From Latrodectus hesperus (Eukaryota > Arthropoda > Arachnida > Araneae > Theridiidae), in the NCBI GenBank assembly GCA_037975125.1, contig JAJQOW010000021.1:83501-147500 (forward strand): a stretch of 64,000 nt of DNA, in the 5' to 3' direction. The notes beneath the pieces are model-generated. The model was not told where the DNA came from, searched no databases, and was given only the letters and a program-made list of their open reading frames with translations. The translations under genes and the position numbers were made by a program. Every line of letters starts with the position of its first letter. Position 1 is the stretch's first letter. Below are positions 12,312 to 22,265 of this stretch, piece by piece.

Positions 12312-12490
12312 GACGAGCTGGCAGCCGAATTGTTAGCGCTCTTGCCTTCGGTTCAACAGTTCGTGGGTTCGAATCCCACCTTGGGCATGGATGTTTGTAG
12401 TGGTTCGGAATCCACTTTAAGCCGTAGGTCCCGATCTAATTAGCCCTCGTGTGCAAAAAATGACCGTTGAGCGACAAACAAACCAAACCA
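12312..12490 (+). mobile_element. tRNA-derived SINE, family S2, with target duplication
   Basis: The head has ggcagccgaattgttagcgc (A-box region) and gggttcgaatccc (B box). The body reads ggatgtttgtagtggttcgg and ends in an AAACAAACCAAACCA-like tail. The 10-bp sequence gttattttga flanks it on both sides (12302-12311 and 12492-12501). The orthologous insertion in copy B is at 39966-40146. Confidence 0.88.
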
Positions 12491-12501
12491 CGTTATTTTG
12501 A

Positions 12502-13409
12502 AAAAAATATTCATTTATAACTTGCGTACAAATAAAAATAATACTATTTAGCATTTATGACTTTTTCTAGAGATATTTGGTTCAGTCTCACTATTATATT
12601 ATTAACATAGCGTTAGTAAAAAAAAAGGAAAAAACACACATTATTATGTGAAATTAATATACATATATTATTTTTACTGAAGTAACAAATATAAAAAATA
12701 GATAGGTGTGTTTTGAAAAGAGTTTATGGATAAGTAAAGGTAAATCATAAAACTTGCCTATTTTACAGGTCAGAAGTAATAATTTTCATCCAGTTCACGT
12801 ATTTTAGAATTTATACAAGATACGTTTGATGAAAAAAATGATTTTATGACACAAACGTTACGTTTTATATCCTGAAATAATTTTATGACTTTCAAAGATT
12901 ATTCTACACATGAGCGGATTTCTACAGGAAAGTGATTGCAATATATTACAATTTGAGAAATTTCAAATAACATTATAATTGAGTTTTAACAGGTAATTTC
13001 CGGTGTAGGATATTAATTTTGCAAGACTAAATACACTATTTTTTATAAGTGTACATGTGTTGTATTTATAAATTTCAAGAATAAATATTTTTCGTTTTAT
13101 TTATACACGCGTAACTAAAAATAATGAAAGAGCTCAGTCACATTATTAAAAACTTACAAAATTTCAAATTAGGAACACCAAACAGAAAAATGACAACACT
13201 ATAATTAAAACAAAGGATTCCAGATCGGATCGAGAAATTGAGAGGATATATCATGCTTATACCATTTTACTTCATTAAATACTTATTTTCAAATGAATTT
13301 ATGTGTTAATAATCCCATTAAACATTTATAATTACTTCAATTAACATTACAATTGCACGTTTCACGTCCATTTGCATGATTCTTTAATAAATAGCTTAAT
13401 AATAATTGA
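12502..13409. other. AT-rich sequence, no gene
   Basis: No gene seen. Matches copy B (40157-41022) with visible divergence of a few percent. Confidence 0.4.
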
Positions 13410-13410
13410 G

Positions 13411-13491
<81 letters not shown>

Positions 13492-13502
13492 ACACACACA
13501 CA

Positions 13503-13563
<61 letters not shown>

Positions 13564-13594
13564 GTATGTGTATATATATATGTATGTATGTATG

Positions 13595-13689
<95 letters not shown>

Positions 13690-13712
13690 GTATATATATG
13701 TATATTTGTATT
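13410..13712. repeat. Compound (TA)/(CA)/(TG) microsatellite
   Basis: A short TA run is followed by about 120 bases of CA with a few TA interruptions, then a long TA run with TATG clusters. The locus in copy B (41023-41420) has only TA with TATG interruptions and no CA run. Confidence 0.97.
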
Positions 13713-14619
13713 GTGTATTTTTGCACGCTGCCAAAATACATTAACAAGCATTTAATTAATTTATTAATCTTAATTGGTTAAAATGTGTAAAAAATGTAAC
13801 GTTTTAGTACGTTTCTAATGAATGACAATAAAATTTATACTTGAAATGACTGAATTGATTCTTATTGTGAAATATGCATTACTTAAGAACTATTTTGAAA
13901 ATGTGATGAGATATAATCCGAATCATTCTCTTCACTTCAGTTAACTTAGCAAGAACGGAATTTCTTTTCTTTCTTACTTTTACTTTTTCATATGGAATTA
14001 AATTCGTGGCGAAGAGTAAGAAGATAAGTTTAAGAATTATTTAAAAGGTAAAACAATAAAGAGCAGAAAAAACAATCCATAAGTTATTTTGACAGAAGGA
14101 AATAAAGAAAATAACGTTACATTGTCTGTATTTTTGATGAATCACTGAAAGTGAGTTTTCAAAGTTCTGTTTTTAAAAAAATGTTAAATTACTTGAGAAC
14201 ACATCAAAAGCATCAAATATTTTCTTTCTGCTACAAGAAAAACCCCAATTTTACTGCAGATTTTACGTTGAATTTAATGTTAAGTTTTTAAGTTTAAAAT
14301 AGTTATTTTTATTTAAAATATTTTATTAATTTAATTATTAATGTAATTTTGCTAATCTTGAAATGTAAATTATGTTTTTAATATAAAGCCTAGTATTATT
14401 ATTATTGAAATTTATTTTCAAAGAAAATATATTTTCTCTATTTTCATAAAATGAAAAAAATATAACAATAATAAATAAAATATGAAAAAATTTAAATCTT
14501 TATTGCCAATAAAGTTTGTTTTGTCTTTCTCATTTTGCTTTTCATTCTGTTAAATTTTAGAAGAAATATCACTAAGGACTTAAAAATTTGAAAACTAATT
14601 ATTTAGAAAAACAGGTAAT
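13713..14619. other. AT-rich sequence, no gene; identity jump to copy B
   Basis: No gene seen. Up to about 14270 it differs from copy B at many positions. From about 14280 the two copies become almost identical, and this continues through the hAT element. Confidence 0.5.
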
Positions 14620-14844
14620 ATGCATGATTTTGAAATCTTTTACAAAATTATAATTAAAAATACTTTTTTATTACTGGCAAAAACTATGAATTGGGTTCTC
14701 CACGCTAACGACTCTCAGGCATTCGATGGCGAGCCGCTGCCGCTTGAAGAATGCGATTTGAAGGCAAATTCGTCGACAAATCGGTTTACGACATTGTCTC
14801 AATACGATGGGATGAAGCATTATCTGACGTCATTCACATTTTAA
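14620..14844 (+). CDS. Hypothetical 74-residue ORF (copy A)
   Basis: The frame begins MHDFEIFYKII and ends KHYLTSFTF. The second half (from an internal Met, NWVLHANDSQAFDGEPLPLE) has codon composition richer in G+C than the surroundings and looks like a fragment of true coding sequence. It lies about 95 bp upstream of the hAT element, outside its terminal repeat. The encoded protein is identical in copy B (44275-44499), but so is the noncoding DNA around it, so identity is not evidence of selection. I do not recognise it. It may be a captured exon or a transposon remnant. Confidence 0.25.
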   Translation: MHDFEIFYKIIIKNTFLLLAKTMNWVLHANDSQAFDGEPLPLEECDLKANSSTNRFTTLSQYDGMKHYLTSFTF

Positions 14845-15093
14845 ACGAATGAGAATTGTAATAAAGGTGTTTAATCATGATCTCGTTCGGAACGAAAGAA
14901 ACTACCAATTCATGGTTAAAAATAAAAATCATATATATCAGTGTTTCTCAACCGCCGGTCCGCGAAATATCCAGCTTTTATAGGCCGACAACCGATACAG
15001 TATCTACATTATAATAATAATAGTTTACTAGTTTAAAAAATAATGTAATCTTTGATGAAAAATACAACAAACTGGCAACTATGTTGCCAGTTT

Positions 15094-15297
15094 GAGAGGA
15101 GAGTGCCAGCTCAGGTGTTGCCTCCTCACCTGACCCTGGTTCAAAATGACGAGGCAGTTTAAAATGAGCAAAAGTCGTACTTTCACCTTCGTGGTGCTCT
15201 GATCCAAACGAAAGACGCTCTCTTTGACTTAATTCGCACTATCAAAGGCAAAAGCGAGCTTGGCTTGTCCAAGTGTCATAGGAAAACAACAACAACT
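15094..15297 (+). mobile_element. SINE-like insert nested in hAT (copy A)
   Basis: A GC-richer stretch starts gtgccagctcaggtgttgcc, carries a B-box-like tggttcaaaat, and ends with the tail aacaacaacaac. The same AAC tail closes the SINEs at 41559-41819 and 43045-43342. The A box is weak and I could not find a clear target duplication, so the assignment is tentative. Confidence 0.45.
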
Positions 15298-15918
15298 ATT
15301 TCTTGGTGATGAAATAGAATACACATAGGTAAACTAACTTACACCATGGTATATTTAAGAACGCTGTCCCTATTTAGTTAGTTAGACTAAACGCGTTTCA
15401 TAAATTGCCGTACCACCAGCGTTGCCAGTCTATTATAATTATAATAGATCTATTATTATTCAGCAGTCCTTTTACGTTGTTACGTTACTCACCAAATCTG
15501 TTACTATTTTGAGTTTTTATGAAATTTACAAAATTATCCTTTACCTAAATTAAAAAAACTGCCGGTACCTCGGCACTCTTTTTTACTATTCTATGAAATC
15601 TATTACATTTTCAACTGTCGACTTATTCCTTTTAATCAAATTGTTCTGGCAACACTGCTTAGAACACCAGTTAGGGTGCGCCTGTCTGCCTTGGTGCCTT
15701 GCGTATCTCTGATTACTTGAACGCTGACTATCACAGTATCGCAGTGTTCAAGGCGTCTGGCGTCTTGATTACGTTTTGTTTTTAATTTTGATTATTCTGC
15801 ACACTTGGGCAATTCTTGAAAACTATTTATCAGCGTAAGTTTTTAATAACTTCTGATTTTAATATTATGCTATAACTACTATTTCTGTAACTTTAGGTAT
15901 ATAAAATCAATAACCAGA

Positions 15919-17856
15919 ATGAGTGAGAAGGAAACGAAACGCACATTACTAAATTTCGTGCAAAGAAAGGATTTTCAAAAACCAAGTACGTCGTCCGCCC
16001 CTTTGAATACAGATGAAAGTGAATATAGTCCACAATTTTCCAAAAAAAAAAAAAAAATAAATAAATAAAAAGCTTTATAAGGCACTACATCACAGATTAT
16101 TTGAAATATGGTTTTATCCTATGGCCTCAATCAGAAGAAAATTGTCCAAAACCTGAATGTGTTATTTGTAGAGATGTTCTTTCCAATGAAAGCATGAAAC
16201 CTTCCAAGCTCATGCGGCATTTACAAACGAAGCACCCACAACTGGAAAGCAAACCCCTGGACTTTATCAGGAGAAAAAGTTTGGAGATGAAAATTCACAA
16301 GGATGCCTTTAAAAAATGTTTCTCGGTTGATAAATCGCTTTTAAAAGCATCGTATCTAGTTGCTCTGCGTATTGCCAAATCTAAAAAACCATACTCAGTT
16401 GCTGAAGATCTTGTCAAACCGTGTTTGATAGACGTATGTTCTGAAGTGTTGGGCCAATCTGCTGCAGATAAAATGAAAGCTTTGCCTCTGTCCAATGATA
16501 CTATTGGACGAAGAATATGTGAGTTATCATACGACATAGAAAGTCAACTACTCCAAGATATACGTAAATCGAAATGGTTTGCTGTCCAAATGGATGAGTC
16601 AATTGACGTCTCAAATAATGCCATATTGTTATGTTATGTTCGTTACATTGACTATGCAACCAATGATATTAGAGAAGAATTGACGTGCTGTATCGAACTA
16701 CCATCCCAAACAACAAGTGCTGAAATATTTAAGGTAGTTAATAATTATATTGAAACTAACTCCATTGACTGGAAAAAATGCATTGGTTTGTGTACTGATG
16801 GCGCTGCTGCTATGACTGGAAGACATACAGGTGTTGCAAAGAGAATAACAGACGTAGCATCAGAAGGATTAGTAGTCACACACTGCATTATTCATCGCGA
16901 ACATTTAGCAGCAAAGAAATTGTCCCCACAACTGAATGACATTCTTCTGGAATCGGTAAAAATTGTAAATGTTTATCAGAAGTAACGCCCTTAATTCAAG
17001 ATTGTTTACAACTTTATGTCAAGAAATGGGATCAGATCATGTACAACTATTGTTACACGCCGAAGTACGCTGGCTATCCAGAGGAAAAGTCCTTAAGCGG
17101 TTGTATGAATTAAGAAATGAGGTACAATTGTTTTTAAATCAAAAGGCATCATTCTTGAGCAGACATTTTCAGAACAAAGAATGGGTAGTCTTGCTTTCGT
17201 ACCTATCAGACATATTTTCACTGGTAAATGAACTAAATTTAAGTCTTAAAGGTAAAACTAATACCGTTTTCAACTTCTACAATAAGATTGATGCTTTCAA
17301 GAAGAAATTGAAACTCTGGTATAAACTTGCGGAAGAAAACACTTTTGATATGTTTGCTTCTTTCTTTGATTACATTAATACTAATGACATGGATCAGAAG
17401 AGCGTTATCAGCGTTATTTTGGAGCATTTAAAAGAACTATCAATAGCTTTTGCTCAGTATTATCCCCCAGAAGAAGATGTACGTTCAGGTAATCTGTGGA
17501 TAATCAATCCATTTATTGATAATTATGATAACAATCTCACTACAGTCCAAGAAACAGAACTTATTGAACTGTCTTCAGATCTAGGACTTAAATCACAGTT
17601 CAAATCAATAAATATATATCAATTCTGGATAAAGACTGCAAAAGAATACCCCAATCTTCATGCAAAGGCGTTGAAGATTTTATTGCCTTTTTCCTCAACT
17701 TATTTGTGTGAAACTACATTTTCGGTTATGACTGTTATTAAGACGAAACATAGAAATCGACTTACTCTTGCACTTGCTTTACGTATTGCTGTAACTGGTT
17801 TAAAGCCTAGGATTGACAGTTTAGTCAGCAACAAAGACCAGCAGCAACCTCATTAA
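15919..17856 (+). pseudogene. hAT (ZBED5-like) transposase, frameshifted (copy A)
   Basis: The gene begins MSEKETKRTLLNFVQRKDF at 15919. A BED-type zinc finger follows: ECVICRDVLSNESM, then MRHLQTKH, giving C-x2-C and H-x4-H. The catalytic core shows VQMDESIDVS (first Asp), CTDGAAAMTGRHTG (second Asp) and HCIIHREHLAAK. After the second break come HAEVRWLSRGKVLKRLYELR and the C-terminal dimerisation block PFSSTYLCETTFSVMTVIKT. Two frame breaks are present. One is at the poly(A) tract around 16042-16063. The other is near 16970, where an extra base splits IVN from FIRSNALNSR. Copy B shares the second break, so the gene was dead before duplication. A possible 62-bp 5' UTR intron (gtaagt at 15835, ag at 15896) precedes the start. 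The family is the DDE/D hAT group related to domesticated ZBED5/FAM200 proteins. Confidence 0.93.
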
Positions 17857-18428
17857 TTTTAGTTTTTATATATCCTTTATTTTGGTAAATTATTTTTTGC
17901 TTATTTGGTATCTACTTACGTTGTTCACATTTCGACTCATTGTTGTTTTGGCTAATATATTGATTAAAAAAATAAATTTATCATTCACGTTGGAATTTTC
18001 TTGGAGTTTTAATTAAGTTTTGGTGCTTTTATTCTCGATGCAATATTATATAAGTAAGTTGAATATACAAATGTAAATTATAACAAACAAAATGCTTTAA
18101 AAATTATGTATCTCTTCATGATTTATCTTTGTGAAAAATTGTGCATTGGGTCAAATTATTAATATTACCGGTCCGCGCGAACGTGCCGAAATATTTTACC
18201 GGTCCTTGGAGTAAATTCAGTTGAGAAACACTGATATATATTATTCAAGTTTGTAATTATACAGGTGGGTATAAAAATAATTTGAACATTTGTAAATTAA
18301 AGTGATATTTTCGAATGCTCTTCATAGGCACCAGAATATAGTGATAGCTACTAATTCTTTTTATGTATAGAAATGTATACATTCTGCTAGTATGTTGCAG
18401 TTTCATTATGAAGTTCTGTAAATCTGGG

Positions 18429-18583
18429 TCTTGCCTTCGGTTCAACAGTTCGTGGGTTCGAATCCCACCTTGGGTATGGATGTTTGTAGTGGTTCGGAAT
18501 CCACTTTAAACCATAGGTCCCGGTCTAATTAGCCCTCGTGTGCAAAAAATGACCATTGAGCGACAAACAAACCAAACCAAACC
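18429..18583 (+). mobile_element. 5'-truncated S2 SINE with perfect target duplication (copy A)
   Basis: The copy begins within the tRNA-like head at tcttgccttcgg, so it lacks the A box but keeps the B box (ggttcgaatcc). It ends in an AAACAAACCAAACCAAAC tail. The 12-bp sequence tgtaaatctggg flanks it on both sides (18417-18428 and 18584-18595). Truncation at the 5' end with an intact tail is what target-primed reverse transcription by a LINE produces. Confidence 0.88.
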
Positions 18584-18595
18584 TGTAAATCTGGG

Positions 18596-19277
18596 AGTTT
18601 TTTAGGAATATAAAAAATCGGATCTCATGATTTTCAAAGAAATCAAATTGTAGGAATCCGTCTATGTCAATGCGATGGGTACTTCCCAAGTACACTTGCT
18701 TCTAATATGGTTATTTTCTCAATTGGAACACACGATATCAACGGTTTCATTTACCAACAGGATAGAGTTCCACCAGCACTGGTACAAAGAGATAAATCAT
18801 TATGGTCAATCAATCCATCCATCGTGATTTCCACAACGATGGTTTGATTGATTGGCCTATAATGACAAGATACTGTTCTCACGGCCATCAAGACCACTCG
18901 ACCTTAACCGTTTGACATTTTCTTTTGAGGTACCAGCATTTCCTAACTTTTTGGCTTAGCTATGGAGCCTTAGCACGAATGCATACTCAACCAAGCTAAG
19001 TAATGTGTGGAGACAACATAACTATCACCTTGACATCTGCTGTATCATTCAAGGAGAATATACCGAACATTTGCAGTGTCTGGACGTCAATCTTCTTTAC
19101 AATATTTTCGGTAACTTTATATATACAACTGATTGTTGTAACTCAATTATGTTCCGAAATAAAAGCTTTGAAAACCTGATGATTCTTTTGTAATAACCTT
19201 GTATTTTTTCTCTTTTATTATTTTTTAAATAATCTTTAGAGATGACTAGATTTTTCCGGTTGTGCCGTAAAATCCTT
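18596..19277. other. Unassigned sequence, no gene
   Basis: Moderate G+C, no coding frame longer than 62 codons. It contains the hairpin at 18798-18864. Almost identical to 48249-48930. Confidence 0.4.
18798..18864. repeat. Strong inverted repeat (hairpin), copy A
   Basis: The left arm cattatggtcaatcaatcc continues to ccatcgtg. The right arm acgatggtttgattgattgg continues to cctataatg. The arms pair over about 29 bases with only a few mismatches and one bulge, around a loop of about 8 bases (atttccac). It is the longest non-AT-only hairpin I noticed. Copy B has it at 48451-48517. Confidence 0.7.
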
Positions 19278-19994
19278 AATAGTAACCAGAATATTATTCC
19301 TTCTCGTATTTCAGCTGTAACCTCAAACAATCACGATGGATATTTCTTATACAATTAGTAACTACAATAATTATACTAGTTACGTAAAAATTATCCACCT
19401 TATTATCCTTGAAAGCAATGATTTCCCCTAGAAAATTCTTTGTTGTCTATTCATTAATTAAATAATTTATTTGCAACTGAAAGAAAAACACAGCAAAATG
19501 GATTAACAATTACGTGTTATCACTGAACACAAGAATATCACCAGGGCTATTTCCAGACTTATAACCCAACAATTCTGTGGAATGGCTATAAATACAGACG
19601 GCACCAGATCTGACAAATCATATAGGAACTGCGCCGACCAATGGCTGAGTGGTTAGCGCTCCTGACTCCTGAGCTGATGGGTCCCGGCTTCGAATCCCGG
19701 TTCGGACATGGATGCTTCTTTCCTTCTCTATCTCTCTGTGTTTCTCTGTCCTTTCTTCTGTGATGCTGTATGAATGTGGCCCACCCTATAAACGGGTTTG
19801 TGGTGGTATGGCGCGGGTAACGCTACTCGCCTCCGTGACTTGGTTCACAGGTGCCCGCTGGGCAACGATAAATGAGTAGCAGTTTCTGGCCCTGTTGTGG
19901 CATAAGGTTCAGTCACCCTTGTGTGCCCGCCATTAGATAAAAAAATATAGGGACTGGCCTGATCAGGAGCTCATCCCCGAAAATATTTTTAACT
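19278..19994 (+). repeat. Segment also present at 9107-9816 and 48931-49648
   Basis: About 350 bp of unique-looking sequence plus an S1 SINE, found three times in the window. It gives the source for the partial copy at 9107. Confidence 0.85.
19631..19990 (+). mobile_element. tRNA-derived SINE, family S1 (copy A)
   Basis: Head gcgccgaccaatggctgag with gtggttagcgctcctgact, B box ggcttcgaatcc, and the S1 body (cctataaacgggtttgtggt). The orthologue in copy B is at 49285. Confidence 0.87.
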
Positions 19995-20432
19995 GTCCGG
20001 CATTATAAGAAGTTTAGAAACCATTGACGAATTTCCCTTTCAGGAAAGTCTCCATAATAACAAAATTGTACACATTGCCAAGGTCATGATTTCGGCACAT
20101 GGAATGATTTGATATGACTTCAACCGAACACGACACCAAATAATTAATTCTTTATCACTATTATATTAATTATACATACCGCTCTTTTAATTATACAATA
20201 TTTTTATTTCTATATCATGCACGCTAGAAGCTCGTTTTAACGAATTTTTAATTTACGAACTCTCTCTGTTTAACGAACTAATTTAATTTATGGCAGGTTT
20301 CAATGTTGATTGCATAAACACAGACCATTCAAATTTTTCTATTTAAGAACCAAAATTTTGAAAAATCTCTTTCTGGAACTCATTTTTATACATTTTTCAT
20401 TCTTCAATTTTTTATTTAGTTTATTTACTTTG
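19995..20432. other. AT-rich sequence, no gene
   Basis: No gene or repeat recognised. Nearly identical to copy B. Confidence 0.35.
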
Positions 20433-20800
20433 TGACTCAGTAATAAGGATTCAAGGTTTTTTATTCGAATTTATGACTGAGTAATATGGATTGACGAATT
20501 TTTATGCGATTTTATAACTGAGTACTTTGGATTGACAATTTTTTATTCAATTTTAAGACTGAGTAATATGGATTGAAGGTTTTTTATTCGACTTATAATA
20601 GCAGAGAAATATGGATTGACGACTTGAATTAGACTTTTGACTGAGTAGTATGAATTGATAATTTTTCATTTGAATTTATTATTGAGAAATATGGATTGAC
20701 GACTTTAATTAGACTTTTTGTGATTAAGTAATATGGATTTTCAGTTTTTTACTCGATTTTACATGACAGAGTAATATGGATTGACAGTTTTCTATCCGAG
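20433..20800 (+). repeat. ~42-bp degenerate tandem repeat (copy A)
   Basis: About nine units of the type gactgagtaatatggattga followed by a T-rich stretch and a phrase like attcgaatttat. Copy B (about 50083-50440) has the same first units, then diverges and is shorter. Confidence 0.8.
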
Positions 20801-21079
20801 AGTTGCTAAATTTTTTCAATTGTGAATAATTGCTCTATTCGTATTGGAAGCCGAATACTTTAGAAAATGCATTAGAAAATTATTCTACCTTATCTAATTT
20901 TCTTTTTATAGCATATAATTAACTCTGTTCTAACGCAAGCATCGTAGATTGCTTAGGAAAAGTGTAGATTTGAAGCTACCATAGAAAACTGACATTCAAG
21001 GCCTAATGCACTTGTCAATCTGTGATTGAATGACATTAAGGAAAAGATATCATAAAACACAATTTGACAGACAGAACTT
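20801..21079. other. AT-rich sequence, no gene
   Basis: Short spacer between two tandem arrays. Nothing recognised. Confidence 0.3.
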
Positions 21080-22265
21080 ATGAAAGACCCACTGTAAAAA
21101 TACAATAAGTTTTTTTAACAGAAGACTTCTCTGATTAACTCTTATACTAATGTACAATATACATTTGTTACATATATAAAATGCAATAAGTGTTTTGCCA
21201 GGAGACTTCACTGATTAACTCTTATACGAACTGCAAAATAAAAACCCACTCCTAATAACGAAATAAAAATTTTTAACATATTTGGAATATGTATTTAGAT
21301 ATAATTTGTACAATATACATTAGTTACATATATAAAATACAATAAGTTTTTTTTGCCCGAAGACTTCACTGATTAACTCTTATACGAACTCTTATACTAA
21401 TGTACAATATACATTTGTTACACATATAAAATACAATAAGTTTTTTGCCAGGAGACTTCACTGATTTATACGAACTGTAAAATAAAAACCCCCTCCTAAT
21501 AACGAAATAAATTTTTTCACAAGATATTTGGAATATGTATTTAGATGTAATTTATACAATATACATTAGTTACATATATAAAATACAATAAGTTTTTGCC
21601 CGAAGACTTTAATGATTAACTCTTAAACGAAATCTTATACTAATGTAAAATATACATTCGTTATATACAATAAGTTTTTTGCCAGGAGACTTCACTTATT
21701 TATACGAACTGTAAAATAAAAACCCACTCCTAATAACGAAATAAAATTTTTTCACAAGATATTTGGAATATGTATTTAGATGTAATTTATACAATATACA
21801 TTAGTTACATATATAAAAATACAATAAGTTTTTTGCCCGAAGACTTCACTGATTAACTTTTATACGAACTGTAAAATAAAAACCCACTCCTAATAACGAA
21901 ATAAAATTTTTTCACAAGATATTTGGAATATGTATTTAGATGTAATTTATACAATATACATTAGTTACATATATAAAAATACAATAAGTTTTTTGCCCGA
22001 AGACTTCACTGATTAACTTTTATACGAACTGTAAAATAAAAACCCACTCCTAATAACGAAATAAAATTTTTTCACAAGATATTCGGAATATGTATTTAGA
22101 TGTAATTTATACAATATACATTAGTTACATATAAAAAATACAATAAGTTTTTTGCCCGAAGACTTCACTGATTAACTTTTATACGAACTGTAAAATAAAA
22201 ACCCACTCCTAATAACGAAATAAAATTTTTTCACAAGATATTTGGAATATGTAATTAGATATAAT
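21080..22265 (+). repeat. ~160-bp tandem array, about 7 units (copy A)
   Basis: Units run from tacaataagttttttgcccg through agacttcactgattaac, ataaaaacccactcctaat and aagatatttggaatatg to acattagttacatat. The period measured between adjacent 3' units is 159-160 bases. The first units are partly deleted and mixed, while the last three or four are almost identical. The array in copy B is at 50730-51856. Confidence 0.93.

Larger units (their letters stand above)
14939..18233 (+). mobile_element. hAT transposon, 3.3 kb (copy A)
   Basis: The left end starts CAGTGTTTCTCAACCGCCGG. The right end ends TTGAGAAACACTG, giving terminal repeats CAGTGTTTCTCAAC. An 8-bp direct repeat, atatatat, flanks it (14931-14938 and 18234-18241), which is the target duplication length of hAT elements. 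It contains one damaged transposase gene and a nested SINE-like piece in the 5' region. Both the element and its target duplication are found at the equivalent position of copy B, so the insertion is older than the duplication. Confidence 0.95.

Noticed and set aside
13337..13755. Several overlapping frames of HTHT, CVCV and YIYI type
   Set aside because: These are translations of the microsatellite in all frames.
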